A stretch of DNA of 64,000 nt from contig NZ_FSRT01000001.1 of NCBI RefSeq assembly GCF_900143015.1, forward strand, positions 1,364,001 to 1,428,000. Reading direction: 5' to 3'. The stretch is from Fibrobacter sp. UWB11 (lineage in GTDB: Bacteria > Fibrobacterota > Fibrobacteria > Fibrobacterales > Fibrobacteraceae). The notes below the pieces were generated by a model. The model saw nothing but the letters and a program-made list of their open reading frames with translations, was not told the origin of the DNA and searched no databases. Made by a program: the position numbers and the translations under genes. This document shows, piece by piece, positions 19,246-27,500 of this stretch (positions within the stretch are counted from its first letter, which is position 1; every line of letters starts with the position of its first letter).

Positions 19246-21522
19246 ATGAACAAGAAAGAGAAAAAAATTCATCTGTTTATCGGCTGGGTTATTTTAATCC
19301 TCATTGCCATTATCTTGTTTCCCGACAAGAATATCGCACTCCGCGCCGAACGCCCGCACCTGGGCCAGCTCAGTACGAGAACGATAGTCGCTCCGTTCAA
19401 GTTTGAAGTTCCCAAAACAGAACAGGAAATTCAGAACGAAAAAGCTCGTGCAGCCGAGAAGGTGAATGCCATTTTCGAGTTCAACGCCGATGAAACAACG
19501 CGCCTGTTACGCGAACTGGAACAGTACCTCAAAAAACTGGAACAGTACGGCAAGATGCAGTCCGTCATCAGTTCCAGCAAAGACGATGGCAGCGCCTCCA
19601 TGCAGGAGAAAATCAAGGAAGCCTCCAGCATTTACGACCAGCTCAAACAGCGTCTTTCGATTACAGCTATCAAGCCCTTGAGCACAAACGCAGTCGCACG
19701 CGATTCGTTGATGTCCGTATTCTACCAGATGATGCAAAAAGGTGTTTCGAACACGCTCCTTGCAAAAACAGAAACCGAAGTGAACCTGTTCTGCAACAGC
19801 TACAACATCAAGCAAATCAAGAATCTCATTTACAACAAGCCGACGATTTCTCTCATCAAGGAAAACGAAGAAAACACGCTGGATATCAACGAAATACAAC
19901 CCATGCAGCGCCGAATCGACGAAGCGTTCGGTCAATTGCAGAGTTCGTTCTCTACAGAGCAGGGATTGCAGAGCGCTTTCTACGAAGCTCTTTACGTATT
20001 TACCAGCCCGAACGTTTTCTATCTCGAAAAAGAAACCGAAGCCCGCAAGCTTGATGCAAGCAACAAGGTCACGCTCATCAAGGGCATGGTTCCCCGCGGC
20101 ATGGAAATCGTTGCACAAGGCGCACCCATCACCAAGGAAATCCTCGAAAAGATTGACGCACTCCAGCTTGCTCAACAGAACGAAGAAAATTCGAAGATGC
20201 TCACCGCTCCTTATGGTAACGTGCTCGTCTTTGTCATTATCATTACGCTGCTCATCATGTTCTGCCTCTACACGCCGACGCGCACCATGTTCAAGACACC
20301 GCGCCAGTTGTGGAGCCTTGTATTCTTGACCGTATTGCAGCTCCTTGCATTCTGGATTATCCATAACCTTTCTGGAACACTCAACAGGCCCGACAGCATC
20401 CTCCCCGATGCCATCGACTTCATGTGGCTCTACCCCATTACCTTTACGCCCGTGATTGCCGTTGTGCTCTATGATTTCCGCATGGGACTTGCTTTTGCAA
20501 CATTCTCCGCCGGATTCTATGGAATTTTGAACGGATACGACCTTGCCGCAACGCTCACGAGCCTTCTTGTCAATATCGCAGTCATCGCACCGCTCTTCCG
20601 CATGCGTTACCGTGTTCAGTTTGCTTGGAGTATGATTGCAGGTGTCGTTGCAGCAGCAGCATCCATCAGCATAATGCTTCTCCTCCGCAACAGATTCAAC
20701 TTCGTGACATTCTACCAGACGCTCATCGCAGCAAGCGCAAACATCATCATCTTTACCGCAGTTGCATCAGTGCTCTTGATTCACGTCGTCGAAAAAGTAT
20801 TCAGCATCACGACAGTGCTTACGCTCATGGAAATGTCCGACTTCAACAGACCTGCACTCAAGCGCATTTCTGAACTTGCACCGGGCACATTCCACCACAG
20901 CATTCAAGTTTCAAACCTTGCAGAAGGCGTTGCCGAAAGCATTGGCGCCAATTCGCTCCTAGTCCGCGTCATGGCACTCTACCACGATTTAGGCAAAACA
21001 ATGCGCCCGGAATACTTCACAGAAAACCAGAAGCAAGGCGTGAACCCGCACAACAACCTTGATCCGTACCAATCCGTAAAAATCCTGACGGGCCACGTCT
21101 CTCAAGGCATTTTGCTTGCGAAGGAATACAAGATTCCGGAACTTGTTACTACCGGCATCCAGGAACACCACGGCACGACGCTCATCCAGTATTTCCACCA
21201 CAAGGCTAAAGAACTCGCTAAGGAAACAGGAAAAGAAGTCAAGGAAGAGGATTTCCGCTACAAGGGCCCGCGTCCACAAAGCATGGAAACAGCAATCCTC
21301 ATGCTTGCAGACGTTATCGAAGCCACAAGCCGCTCCATGGCAGATACATCTTCCGAAGCTCTTGAATCCATGATCCACAAGACGATTCTCGACAAATTCA
21401 TGGACGGGCAGTTCAACGAAAGTAATTTGTCCGTAAAGGAACTTTCAAAGCTCGAAGAAGCGTTCTTGCATAGTTTGGACGGAACATACCATACCCGTGT
21501 CAAATACCCAGGACAGAGATAA
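19246..21522 (+). CDS. pgpH: 7TM-HD cyclic-di-AMP phosphodiesterase
   Basis: 758 residues with the architecture of PgpH/YqfF: N-terminal TM (about 10-30), a large extracytoplasmic 7TMR-HDED domain (about 40-320, highly helical), seven TM helices (about 325-540) and a C-terminal HD domain (about 550-745) with [30 protein letters not shown] and QEHHGTTL. This family hydrolyses cyclic di-AMP to pApA on the cytoplasmic side. GAAGAG precedes ATG 19246, 12 bp after phoH, so the lipoprotein-phoH-pgpH genes form one operon, ended by the hairpin at 21554. The matching cyclase, cdaA, lies at 38864-39706. Confidence 0.92.
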   Translation: MNKKEKKIHLFIGWVILILIAIILFPDKNIALRAERPHLGQLSTRTIVAPFKFEVPKTEQEIQNEKARAAEKVNAIFEFNADETTRLLRELEQYLKKLEQYGKMQSVISSSKDDGSASMQEKIKEASSIYDQLKQRLSITAIKPLSTNAVARDSLMSVFYQMMQKGVSNTLLAKTETEVNLFCNSYNIKQIKNLIYNKPTISLIKENEENTLDINEIQPMQRRIDEAFGQLQSSFSTEQGLQSAFYEALYVFTSPNVFYLEKETEARKLDASNKVTLIKGMVPRGMEIVAQGAPITKEILEKIDALQLAQQNEENSKMLTAPYGNVLVFVIIITLLIMFCLYTPTRTMFKTPRQLWSLVFLTVLQLLAFWIIHNLSGTLNRPDSILPDAIDFMWLYPITFTPVIAVVLYDFRMGLAFATFSAGFYGILNGYDLAATLTSLLVNIAVIAPLFRMRYRVQFAWSMIAGVVAAAASISIMLLLRNRFNFVTFYQTLIAASANIIIFTAVASVLLIHVVEKVFSITTVLTLMEMSDFNRPALKRISELAPGTFHHSIQVSNLAEGVAESIGANSLLVRVMALYHDLGKTMRPEYFTENQKQGVNPHNNLDPYQSVKILTGHVSQGILLAKEYKIPELVTTGIQEHHGTTLIQYFHHKAKELAKETGKEVKEEDFRYKGPRPQSMETAILMLADVIEATSRSMADTSSEALESMIHKTILDKFMDGQFNESNLSVKELSKLEEAFLHSLDGTYHTRVKYPGQR

Positions 21523-21553
21523 TCCGGAATTTGAAATGCATAATTAGGGATTT

Positions 21554-21585
21554 AGATGCTCGACTTTCTCGAGCATCTTTTTTTT
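21554..21585 (+). terminator. Rho-independent terminator after pgpH
   Basis: Perfect 10-bp stem AGATGCTCGA / TCGAGCATCT with loop CTTTC, followed by a run of eight T. It lies 30 bp after the pgpH stop. Confidence 0.9.
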
Positions 21586-21617
21586 CAAAAAAATTTCACT
21601 TTTTTTGCACATGACCC

Positions 21618-21646
21618 TTGACACTTAATTTAAATCTTTTTATATT
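21618..21646 (+). promoter_or_regulatory. Promoter of first tRNA-Asp gene
   Basis: Consensus TTGACA (21618-21623), 17-bp spacer and TATATT (21641-21646), 45 bp before the tRNA. The boxes and the following TTGG closely resemble those at 22016-22043. Confidence 0.75.
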
Positions 21647-21690
21647 TGGGTCGTTCGGTTGAAAGACCTAACAAACAAAAACAAACCACT

Positions 21691-21766
21691 GGGGTGGTAG
21701 CTCAATTTTGGTTAGAGCACCGGCCTGTCACGCCGGAGGTTGCGAGTTCAAGCCTCGTCTATCCCG
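21691..21766 (+). tRNA. tRNA-Asp (anticodon GTC)
   Basis: Acceptor GGGGTGG pairs with CTATCCC (two G-U pairs); anticodon arm CCGGC-CTGTCAC-GCCGG gives GTC; T arm has GTTCAAG. Discriminator G; the 3' CCA is not encoded. A second copy of identical sequence is at 22368-22443. Short ORFs read across it in both copies are spurious. Confidence 0.95.
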
Positions 21767-21769
21767 CGA

Positions 21770-21798
21770 AAAAGCGCTTCTCTTTGAGAAGCGCTTTT
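21770..21798 (+). terminator. Terminator after first tRNA-Asp
   Basis: Perfect 13-bp stem AAAAGCGCTTCTC / GAGAAGCGCTTTT with loop TTT, immediately after the tRNA 3' end, ending in T4CGTTTG. Confidence 0.85.
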
Positions 21799-21825
21799 CG
21801 TTTGCTGTGCGCACTCACCCTTACT

Positions 21826-21920
21826 GTCACCCCGCACTCGATGTCTTTGACCACTTAGAGCTTTTGCTCTTATGTGGTCATGATCCGCGAATGGGGACGG
21901 GATCACCATACATAGTTCCA
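21826..21920. repeat. Imperfect inverted-repeat cluster between tRNA-Asp and the small membrane protein gene
   Basis: Contains TGACCACTTAGAGC-TTTT-GCTCTTATGTGGTCA, a near-perfect 14-bp hairpin with one bulge (about 21850-21882), flanked by GTCACCCCGC on the left and GGGGACGGGATCAC on the right, which look like degraded ends of the dispersed palindromes seen elsewhere in the window. No gene is seen between 21799 and 22070 apart from this and the promoter at 22016. Confidence 0.4.
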
Positions 21921-22015
21921 CACGGCACAAAAGCGATGTCAGCACTTTGTTCCAAACTCCCCAAAAACATACTCAAAAAAATTTCATTTTTTTTTGCAAA
22001 AAAGCCCGTTTTCGG

Positions 22016-22043
22016 TTGACAAGACTTTTAATATTTGTATATT
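22016..22043 (+). promoter_or_regulatory. Promoter of small membrane protein-tRNA-Val-tRNA-Asp unit
   Basis: TTGACA (22016-22021), 16-bp spacer and TATATT (22038-22043), followed by TGGCACG. It lies 28 bp before the ATG at 22071 and reads into the two downstream tRNAs. Confidence 0.7.
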
Positions 22044-22070
22044 TGGCACGTAATCTTGAGGTTGTAGAAA

Positions 22071-22262
22071 ATGTTAAATAAAAAGAATCTTGTTCTTATA
22101 GCTATTGGCATTTTACTACTCGTCATCGGTTTCATTTGCTTGGGCACAGGTCCTGCAGATAATCCAATCAGCCTCTCGGTTGCACCGATTATTTTGACAA
22201 TTGCTTACGTTGTAATTATTCCGCTTGGAATTCTCTTCAACGGCAAGGAAGAAAAGAAGTAA
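22071..22262 (+). CDS. Small two-TM membrane protein (DUF3098-like)
   Basis: 63 residues: MLNKKNL then two hydrophobic helices (about 7-27 and 36-56) joined by CLGTGPADNPISLS and ending in a charged tail NGKEEKK. The pattern resembles DUF3098 proteins of Bacteroidota, whose function is unknown. A GAGG sits 9 nt before the ATG. It is preceded by its own promoter and its stop is only 6 bp before tRNA-Val, so the mRNA and tRNAs must be processed from one transcript. Confidence 0.75.
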   Translation: MLNKKNLVLIAIGILLLVIGFICLGTGPADNPISLSVAPIILTIAYVVIIPLGILFNGKEEKK

Positions 22263-22268
22263 TCATTT

Positions 22269-22343
22269 GGACGATTAGCTCAGCTGGTTCAGAGCGTCTG
22301 CCTTACAAGCAGAATGTCAGCGGTTCGAATCCGTTATCGTCCA
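22269..22343 (+). tRNA. tRNA-Val (anticodon TAC)
   Basis: Acceptor GGACGAT pairs perfectly with ATCGTCC; anticodon arm TCTGC-CTTACAA-GCAGA gives TAC; T loop GGTTCGAATCC. Discriminator A; CCA not encoded. Confidence 0.95.
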
Positions 22344-22367
22344 CTACCGAAGAATCGGAAACGATTT

Positions 22368-22443
22368 GGGGTGGTAGCTCAATTTTGGTTAGAGCACCGG
22401 CCTGTCACGCCGGAGGTTGCGAGTTCAAGCCTCGTCTATCCCG
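22368..22443 (+). tRNA. tRNA-Asp (anticodon GTC), second copy
   Basis: Identical in sequence to the tRNA at 21691-21766, 24 bp after tRNA-Val and without its own promoter boxes, so it is probably read from the promoter at 22016. Confidence 0.95.
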
Positions 22444-22448
22444 CGAAG

Positions 22449-22476
22449 AAGTCCTCTCGAAAGAGAGGACTTTTCG
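22449..22476 (+). terminator. Terminator after second tRNA-Asp
   Basis: Stem AAGTCCTCTC / GAGAGGACTT with GAAA tetraloop, followed by TTCGTTTGTTTT. Confidence 0.8.
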
Positions 22477-22504
22477 TTTGTTTTACGATAGCGAAACAAA
22501 AACC

Positions 22505-22537
22505 GCACTTCTCTTTGAGAAGTGCTTCTTCTTTTTT
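22505..22537 (+). terminator. Second hairpin terminator downstream of the tRNA unit
   Basis: Stem GCACTTCTC / GAGAAGTGC with TTT loop and a T-rich tail. The stem resembles that of the terminator at 21770-21798, suggesting the tRNA-Asp plus terminator block was duplicated. Confidence 0.7.
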
Positions 22538-22568
22538 AGATTGCCGCGCTGCGCTCGCAATGACGACT
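22538..22568. repeat. Dispersed-palindrome remnant ending in AATGACGAC
   Basis: AGATTGCCGCGCTGCGCTCG followed by CAATGACGAC has the same plan (GAT, palindrome, ATGAC) as the repeat families annotated below. It lies in the gap between the tRNA unit and the convergent gene at 22606. Confidence 0.4.
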
Positions 22569-22605
22569 TAAATCCGAATTCCGGACTCCTAATTCCTAAT
22601 TGATT

Positions 22606-23355
22606 TTAAATCTGGAATCCTATCGCAGCGTTCACGTCGATGACAAGACCCTTGTCCATCTCAAAGAATCGATCTTTGCGGTCCGCATCAAAATCACTAG
22701 TCCAGACGTAACCTAATCCTACGTCAAGAAACACGGCGAAGCGCCCCAAGAAGCCTTCCCCGCCGTTCAAGACCTTCTTGACGCCACCATTAAGCATAAA
22801 GCCGTAAAGCCAACCATCAAAGCCACCATCGCGGTTCGAATGGATATGCAGATGATCCACTAAGAAGCCTACCTGGAAATAGCGCCAACGCTTGCCACCG
22901 ACACCATACAAACGGAAACTTTCCTGCAAACCGATATCATGAATCTTGTAGCGGTCGCTTTTTCTTTTTCGGTCCACACGCACATAATGCGGCATCGAAA
23001 TAAGGGAAATTTTTTCCATCAATTTCCATTCCACCGTCAAATAGTACAACGGATAATCCGTAAATCCATTCGGTACATTGACGCCACCCCAGAAATGCGA
23101 ATACGGCACCATAAAGTTAAACGGATGGATATAAATGGTAACCGTCGAATCCATAATCTCTGATTCGTCCTGTCCAGTAGAATCAGATGCAGGCGTTTCC
23201 ACAGCAATAGCGTTTTCTTCGGCAGCTTGGGTTTCGTCCTTTTCGACCACTTCCGTTTTTACAGCTTTTTCAGCACTCGCTTTGGGTTGCTTCTTTGCCG
23301 GTTTAGCCACACACAATACAGACAAAGCAATCAATAAAAGGACGACTTTTTTCAT
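22606..23355 (-). CDS. Probable outer-membrane beta-barrel protein
   Basis: 249 residues. Signal peptide MKKVVLLLIALSVLCVA, then a Lys/Glu/Ala-rich linker (about 19-65) and a beta-rich domain with alternating aromatic residues (VEWKLMEKISLISMP, YFQVGFLVDHLHIHS, VFLDVGLGYVW) ending NAAIGFQI, as outer-membrane barrels do. No family name recognised. It is 9 bp after the stop of the gene upstream of it on the same strand (23365-24165), so the two are probably cotranscribed with 24137-25396. Confidence 0.75.
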   Translation of the reverse strand: MKKVVLLLIALSVLCVAKPAKKQPKASAEKAVKTEVVEKDETQAAEENAIAVETPASDSTGQDESEIMDSTVTIYIHPFNFMVPYSHFWGGVNVPNGFTDYPLYYLTVEWKLMEKISLISMPHYVRVDRKRKSDRYKIHDIGLQESFRLYGVGGKRWRYFQVGFLVDHLHIHSNRDGGFDGWLYGFMLNGGVKKVLNGGEGFLGRFAVFLDVGLGYVWTSDFDADRKDRFFEMDKGLVIDVNAAIGFQI

Positions 23356-23364
23356 ATGTCAAAG

Positions 23365-24165
23365 TTAGTTAATTTTCCTCCTTTCATCTTTAAGCCAACG
23401 CGTAACATGGAGGCCATTCCATGCTATTGAATTGTGCTTAAAGCCCCGCGCAAAGGATATTCCGTAACGAGAAATTTCAAAAGACAGCTGTAACGCCACC
23501 GCAAAGTCAGGAAACCGGTATGATGAGCTAATTTCAGCAAATTTCCATCTAAAAACAGTCCCTATGTACAAATAATCAAAATCGCATTCCGCAAAAGCGG
23601 CTATGGATTCATCCGAAATCCAATGAACTCCGACCATAGGCGAAACACCTTCATCCGTATAGCCGCTCAACATTCCTGCCAAATGGATTTCACGCCATCG
23701 GTAATCAAGAGCACCCTTAAAACGATGACGCGCCCAAAAATCCCCGCCAGGAATCCATTCCATATCTACCCCATAGCTAGCACCGATTGCAAAACGATTC
23801 CACGAACGCGCATACGAAAGTTCCGAGTACAAGTTCCGGTACAAGGAATCCATAGACAGGTACGCGACAAAGGCTCCCACACGATGGTCGTGATTTCCAA
23901 ATTCAAGCGACATATTCCACGAGGTTTCTTCGACTTCATCCATCCAGTAATACGAAAGCCCGTACGACGGGTCTGCAAAACGAGCCGGTGTCGAATAATA
24001 ACCACCAAGCCCAACAGGAGAAAGTCCACCCGCAAGGAGAGACGCAAACGAGGCGTGCCCCTCAGCCGCATAGCAAGGCTCAAAGCACCCCAATGCAGCA
24101 AGCATCACAACAACTGCCGAAAATACATACAAACGTTTAAGGGCGAACAAGAATACCGATGACAT
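23365..24165 (-). CDS. Secreted beta-rich (probable outer-membrane) protein
   Basis: About 266 residues. Signal-like start MSSVFLFALKRLYVFSAVVVMLAALGCF, then repeated beta-hairpin patterns (WNMSLEFGNHDHRVGAFVAYLS, NRFAIGASYGVDMEW) typical of small outer-membrane barrels. Resembles proteins that carry a PorV/UPF0164-like barrel only in general style, so no name is given. ATG 24165 follows GGGGGAATACGAAG and is preferred over ATG 24195; either way the start lies inside the 3' end of the lamin-tail gene (overlap 29 bp), which implies translational coupling. Confidence 0.7.
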   Translation of the reverse strand: MSSVFLFALKRLYVFSAVVVMLAALGCFEPCYAAEGHASFASLLAGGLSPVGLGGYYSTPARFADPSYGLSYYWMDEVEETSWNMSLEFGNHDHRVGAFVAYLSMDSLYRNLYSELSYARSWNRFAIGASYGVDMEWIPGGDFWARHRFKGALDYRWREIHLAGMLSGYTDEGVSPMVGVHWISDESIAAFAECDFDYLYIGTVFRWKFAEISSSYRFPDFAVALQLSFEISRYGISFARGFKHNSIAWNGLHVTRWLKDERRKIN

Positions 24166-25396
24166 CTTCGTATTCCCCCACAGAAAAAGCGACATAGCCT
24201 ACACCAACTCCAAGATATTCCTGTGCAGGCACCTTGACCCATTCGTTAGACATTGCAGAAACAACGGATTTCCACACACGCCGCCCTGCAGAATCCAACA
24301 ATGCAAGCGCCACATCATGCTCGGAATCAACACGCACACGAAGCGCAGCACCTTTTTTCGAAGCCACCCTCGAAGAAAGTTTATATGTAAGCGGCGCATT
24401 TATAGGCACATTTATAGGTGTATTTATAGAAGGATTTACGGCTACATTTGTCGAAGTTCGACCTCCACCGATCCAAACACTTTTGGGCTGATACCCCGGC
24501 GTAAACTCTCGCTTTCCCGTCAACGGGTTGAATCCCAACGGACAAGAGACCATTCCCTTGTACCAAGAAACACTATCAACAACCTCATTACGGAAGCAAA
24601 GACGAAGCGAGCCTTCTACGTTATTCAAATACCCTAGCGATACCTGAACCATGCGAACATCAGGAATTCCAAGAGCCTCCCGCAAAGCCGCCGTATCCTT
24701 GCTCACCAGCAATGTCTGGAATGGCAGAATCGAATCATTTACATTCCCCAAAGCGCCACCACGATCGCAAAAGCGGAACTCCTGCAACGGGAGCGTATAC
24801 GTGCTCGCATTATAAAGTTCCACCCACTCCGGCATAGGCTCTTCCGGACATTGATGAATCTCCGTCATGCGGAGCGTTCGCCCCTGCTTGCCCAGTTCAC
24901 TCACCAAAGCCAAAAGCGATTCTTCTTCAACGCCAAGTTCGTATTCAGGATCGCCAGCACCAAAAGTACCAGCAACAAACACCCATTCATCCGTAAGGCC
25001 CACGCGCTGAATTGCCTTACCCGGCTTTGGCTGCGGAACCGTCACCGAATCCATGCACACGCCCGACCAAGCCTTCCAGATAGACTCTCTAGAATTCGGG
25101 AGCGAGACCTTCCCTAGCATGCCACACGCGACATTCTTTCGCATAGGACACTGCGAGGAATCATGCACCAGCACCAAGCGCTCAGCCTCCGGCCATTCAA
25201 ATGCCAAGATTTCCTTGTTTTCGAACCGCACAAAAAGCGAATCCGCACGAAATTCATCCAAGCGAATTTCAACGTACTCGCCCTCCTGGTCTGAAACATT
25301 TTTAGGATCAGGGAAAAATTCAACAAACTGCGGACATGAAAAAGCCCACGAGAAAAATGCCAAGCCTAATGCCGGCACACAACAACAATTATTCAC
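24137..25396 (-). CDS. Secreted lamin-tail-domain protein with sorting-like C-terminus
   Basis: 419 residues starting at GTG 25396, with GGAGGG 4 nt upstream. Signal sequence (LGLAFFSWAFSC), then two lamin-tail-like segments (EGEYVEIRLDE and MPEWVELYNASTYTLPLQEF), the second with the classic EWVELYN signature. A short repeat NPSINTPINVPINAP (about 330-345) separates these from a C-terminal domain (VALALLDSAGRRVWKS ... IGILVRP) like type IX sorting domains. Lamin-tail proteins are commonly surface-exposed, often with nucleases or adhesins; the ligand here is unknown. First gene of a three-gene envelope operon running to 22606. Confidence 0.78.
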   Translation of the reverse strand: MNNCCCVPALGLAFFSWAFSCPQFVEFFPDPKNVSDQEGEYVEIRLDEFRADSLFVRFENKEILAFEWPEAERLVLVHDSSQCPMRKNVACGMLGKVSLPNSRESIWKAWSGVCMDSVTVPQPKPGKAIQRVGLTDEWVFVAGTFGAGDPEYELGVEEESLLALVSELGKQGRTLRMTEIHQCPEEPMPEWVELYNASTYTLPLQEFRFCDRGGALGNVNDSILPFQTLLVSKDTAALREALGIPDVRMVQVSLGYLNNVEGSLRLCFRNEVVDSVSWYKGMVSCPLGFNPLTGKREFTPGYQPKSVWIGGGRTSTNVAVNPSINTPINVPINAPLTYKLSSRVASKKGAALRVRVDSEHDVALALLDSAGRRVWKSVVSAMSNEWVKVPAQEYLGVGVGYVAFSVGEYEDVIGILVRP

Positions 25397-25444
25397 GACA
25401 CCCTCCCCGGGCGCGCCCCTCTAAGCGTAAAACGCTAGCGAGAT

Positions 25445-26365
25445 TTAGTCGACTTCATAGTCGTTAGGGAGAATATAAGGAAGAGGGTTCACCGGCACAC
25501 CGTTTTTCCAGACCTCATAGTGGAGGTGCGGACCGACGGAACGTCCAGTATTGCCCATATAGCCAAGAATTTGATAACGATGTACAAACTGTCCCGGAGT
25601 CACGGCAGACATCTGCATGTGTCCATAACGGGTCTTAAACCCATTGCCATGGTTCAGGACTACAAAATTCCCAAAAGAAGAACTCAGCTGGGAAATTTCA
25701 ACAACGCCATCCGCCGGAGCATAAATCGGAGTCCAGCGGTCATTACCGATATCGATGCCCTGGTGCATCTTACCAATTTCACCGGTAACCGGATGGATAC
25801 GCGGCCCAAAGGCTGACGCATAACGACCCGTGGTCGGCGAAATCGACGGAATGTAGCGTAAAACAGAGCGGCTCTGGTCGATATACTTAGTCAGAGCATT
25901 AAAAGATTCTTCGTTGTTCTGGATCTGTCCAAAAATACGCCAGACATCTTCGTGCATCTTGGCAGTACGTTCGAACACAGGAGAACTATTGCGCAAAAGC
26001 TGGACATTCGGTTCGATATGGCCACCTGTCGACAGCTTACGGGAAGCTTCATCCGGCAGCGGCAGACCGAGCTTTGCATGGAGCATTTTTTCGGCATTGA
26101 AGAAATCCTTGGACGTATTGGAAATGTAATCCACGGTACTCTGGATTTGCGTCAATTCCTTATTGAGCTTTTGGCGACTTGCGAAAGCGTGCTTCAAGAT
26201 ACCATCATAGACGGAAGTCGAAAGCACCTGAACCAAGAAGAGAATAAAACCAACAACAACGACGATTCGCGCTAAAAGCGAACCGCGCAGAATGAACGAA
26301 GGCACCTTCACGGTCAACATCCGTGACGATTTCTGGAAATGTATGGAGGCCCTAACGAAATTCAT
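25445..26365 (-). CDS. M23 (LytM-type) peptidoglycan endopeptidase, membrane-anchored
   Basis: About 306 residues. Single N-terminal membrane anchor (about 28-50), a coiled-coil stretch (about 55-95), then an M23 domain (about 180-300) with the zinc motif HQGIDIG, the GHM loop and the HLHYEVW signature; all expected metal ligands are present, so it should be an active cross-link hydrolase or MepM/NlpD-like enzyme in the periplasm. Start: TTG 26368 directly precedes ATG 26365; ATG preferred. The stop is 48 bp upstream of the GTG start of the lamin-tail gene. Confidence 0.9.
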   Translation of the reverse strand: MNFVRASIHFQKSSRMLTVKVPSFILRGSLLARIVVVVGFILFLVQVLSTSVYDGILKHAFASRQKLNKELTQIQSTVDYISNTSKDFFNAEKMLHAKLGLPLPDEASRKLSTGGHIEPNVQLLRNSSPVFERTAKMHEDVWRIFGQIQNNEESFNALTKYIDQSRSVLRYIPSISPTTGRYASAFGPRIHPVTGEIGKMHQGIDIGNDRWTPIYAPADGVVEISQLSSSFGNFVVLNHGNGFKTRYGHMQMSAVTPGQFVHRYQILGYMGNTGRSVGPHLHYEVWKNGVPVNPLPYILPNDYEVD

Positions 26366-26502
26366 CAAGGGATAATGTAAATAAATGGCACAAAAATTTC
26401 AAAGGATTTATCCCTATTTTTTTATTACAAGTCCTGTTTATGCAACAATTTGTCGTTTTTTAGACCTTTTTTCCCGTTATTTTTCATTTACACAAAAATA
26501 TT

Positions 26503-27267
26503 CTAAACCGGATTATCCAAGTCAATGAACTTTGACGGAATATTCAGTTCAGCCTGAATTTTTGCAGCAAGCGCGCTTACGCCAAAGATTTCGGTCCTGT
26601 GGTGCCCGCAAGATACAAGGTTCACGCCGTTTTCTTGGCAGAGTATAGGAATATCTTCCTTGATACTACCGGTCACATAAGCATCGCAGTTCATTTCCAT
26701 AGCTTCCCTGACCGCAGATGCGCTACAACCGCCACTGCAAATGGCAACACGCTTAATCTGTTCGGAACCGTAGAAGAATTTATTCTGCACGCCATGTTCA
26801 AAAGCAGTATCCAAGCAATCCAAGAATTCTTCTCTTGTTGCAGGAGTATTCCATTCGGCAATCACGCCAATAGCCCTCATGCCTTCGTACGCAAATTCAC
26901 GGACTGGGTTCAAACCGAGATTCTTGGCGATAACGGCATTGTTTCCAATTTCGCGGTGGCCATCGAGCGGCAGATGGAAGCCGAACAAAGAAATTCCGTT
27001 ATTCATAAGCTTGCGAAGACGTGCCCCGAATTTCCCTACCGGGAGCTGGTTTTCGCCTTTCCAAAAGCCATTCGGATGATGAACGATAATGCAATCCGCC
27101 TTTTCTTCTATGGCAGCATCAATCAACTGGTCGCGCAGGCTCACGCCCGTCACGATTTTGGTGACTTTATCATTAGCTTCAACACAAAGACCATTAACAC
27201 AGTAATCATTAAAAGATTTTGGGTCGAGCAGGTCATCAAGCCATGCAGTTATAAAAGGCAAATCCAT
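26503..27267 (-). CDS. Nif3-like dinuclear metal-centre protein
   Basis: 254 residues, typical length for bacterial Nif3/YbgI proteins (annotated as GTP cyclohydrolase 1 type 2 homologues, real substrate uncertain). Metal-binding features: CIIVHHPNGFW near residue 65, FGFHLPLDGH near 105 and CGHHRTE near 225. AAGGAG lies 6 nt before ATG 27267. It stands alone, transcribed away from metK, with a 130-bp gap to the M23 gene downstream. Confidence 0.88.
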   Translation of the reverse strand: MDLPFITAWLDDLLDPKSFNDYCVNGLCVEANDKVTKIVTGVSLRDQLIDAAIEEKADCIIVHHPNGFWKGENQLPVGKFGARLRKLMNNGISLFGFHLPLDGHREIGNNAVIAKNLGLNPVREFAYEGMRAIGVIAEWNTPATREEFLDCLDTAFEHGVQNKFFYGSEQIKRVAICSGGCSASAVREAMEMNCDAYVTGSIKEDIPILCQENGVNLVSCGHHRTEIFGVSALAAKIQAELNIPSKFIDLDNPV

Positions 27268-27435
27268 ATTCGCTCCTTGTTAGTCAAGACATCCTGACAC
27301 CATGCCAGAATTTACTCTCCGCCATCCAACTTTCTATTAGTAGCTATAGGAAATATAAATATATAATTTTAATTTACAACACACCCCCCTATTTTAGAGC
27401 GTAAAAAAGCCATTCGGATTATTTTCTCGTTGCCA

Positions 27436-27471
27436 CAATCTATGCATTTAACTAAATTTACGCATAGATTG
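27436..27471 (+). promoter_or_regulatory. Leader hairpin upstream of metK
   Basis: Perfect 10-bp inverted repeat CAATCTATGC / GCATAGATTG with a 16-nt AT-rich loop, ending 29 bp before the metK ATG and 19 bp before its AGGAG site. It has no U-tract, so it is not a plain terminator. It could be a protein operator or part of an RNA control element; I do not recognise a known SAM riboswitch class. Confidence 0.45.
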
Positions 27472-27500
27472 AATTTAAAGAATTATTATAGGAGCCCCAA

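Noticed and set aside
21646-22019. Short ORFs reading across the first tRNA-Asp (and the matching ones at 22314-22603)
   Set aside because: They are translations of tRNA and terminator sequence; both copies give the same meaningless peptides.
27360-27500. SAM riboswitch upstream of metK
   Set aside because: The only structure is one hairpin; no conserved SAM-I, SAM-II or SAM-III core was seen, so I list it only as an unassigned leader element.
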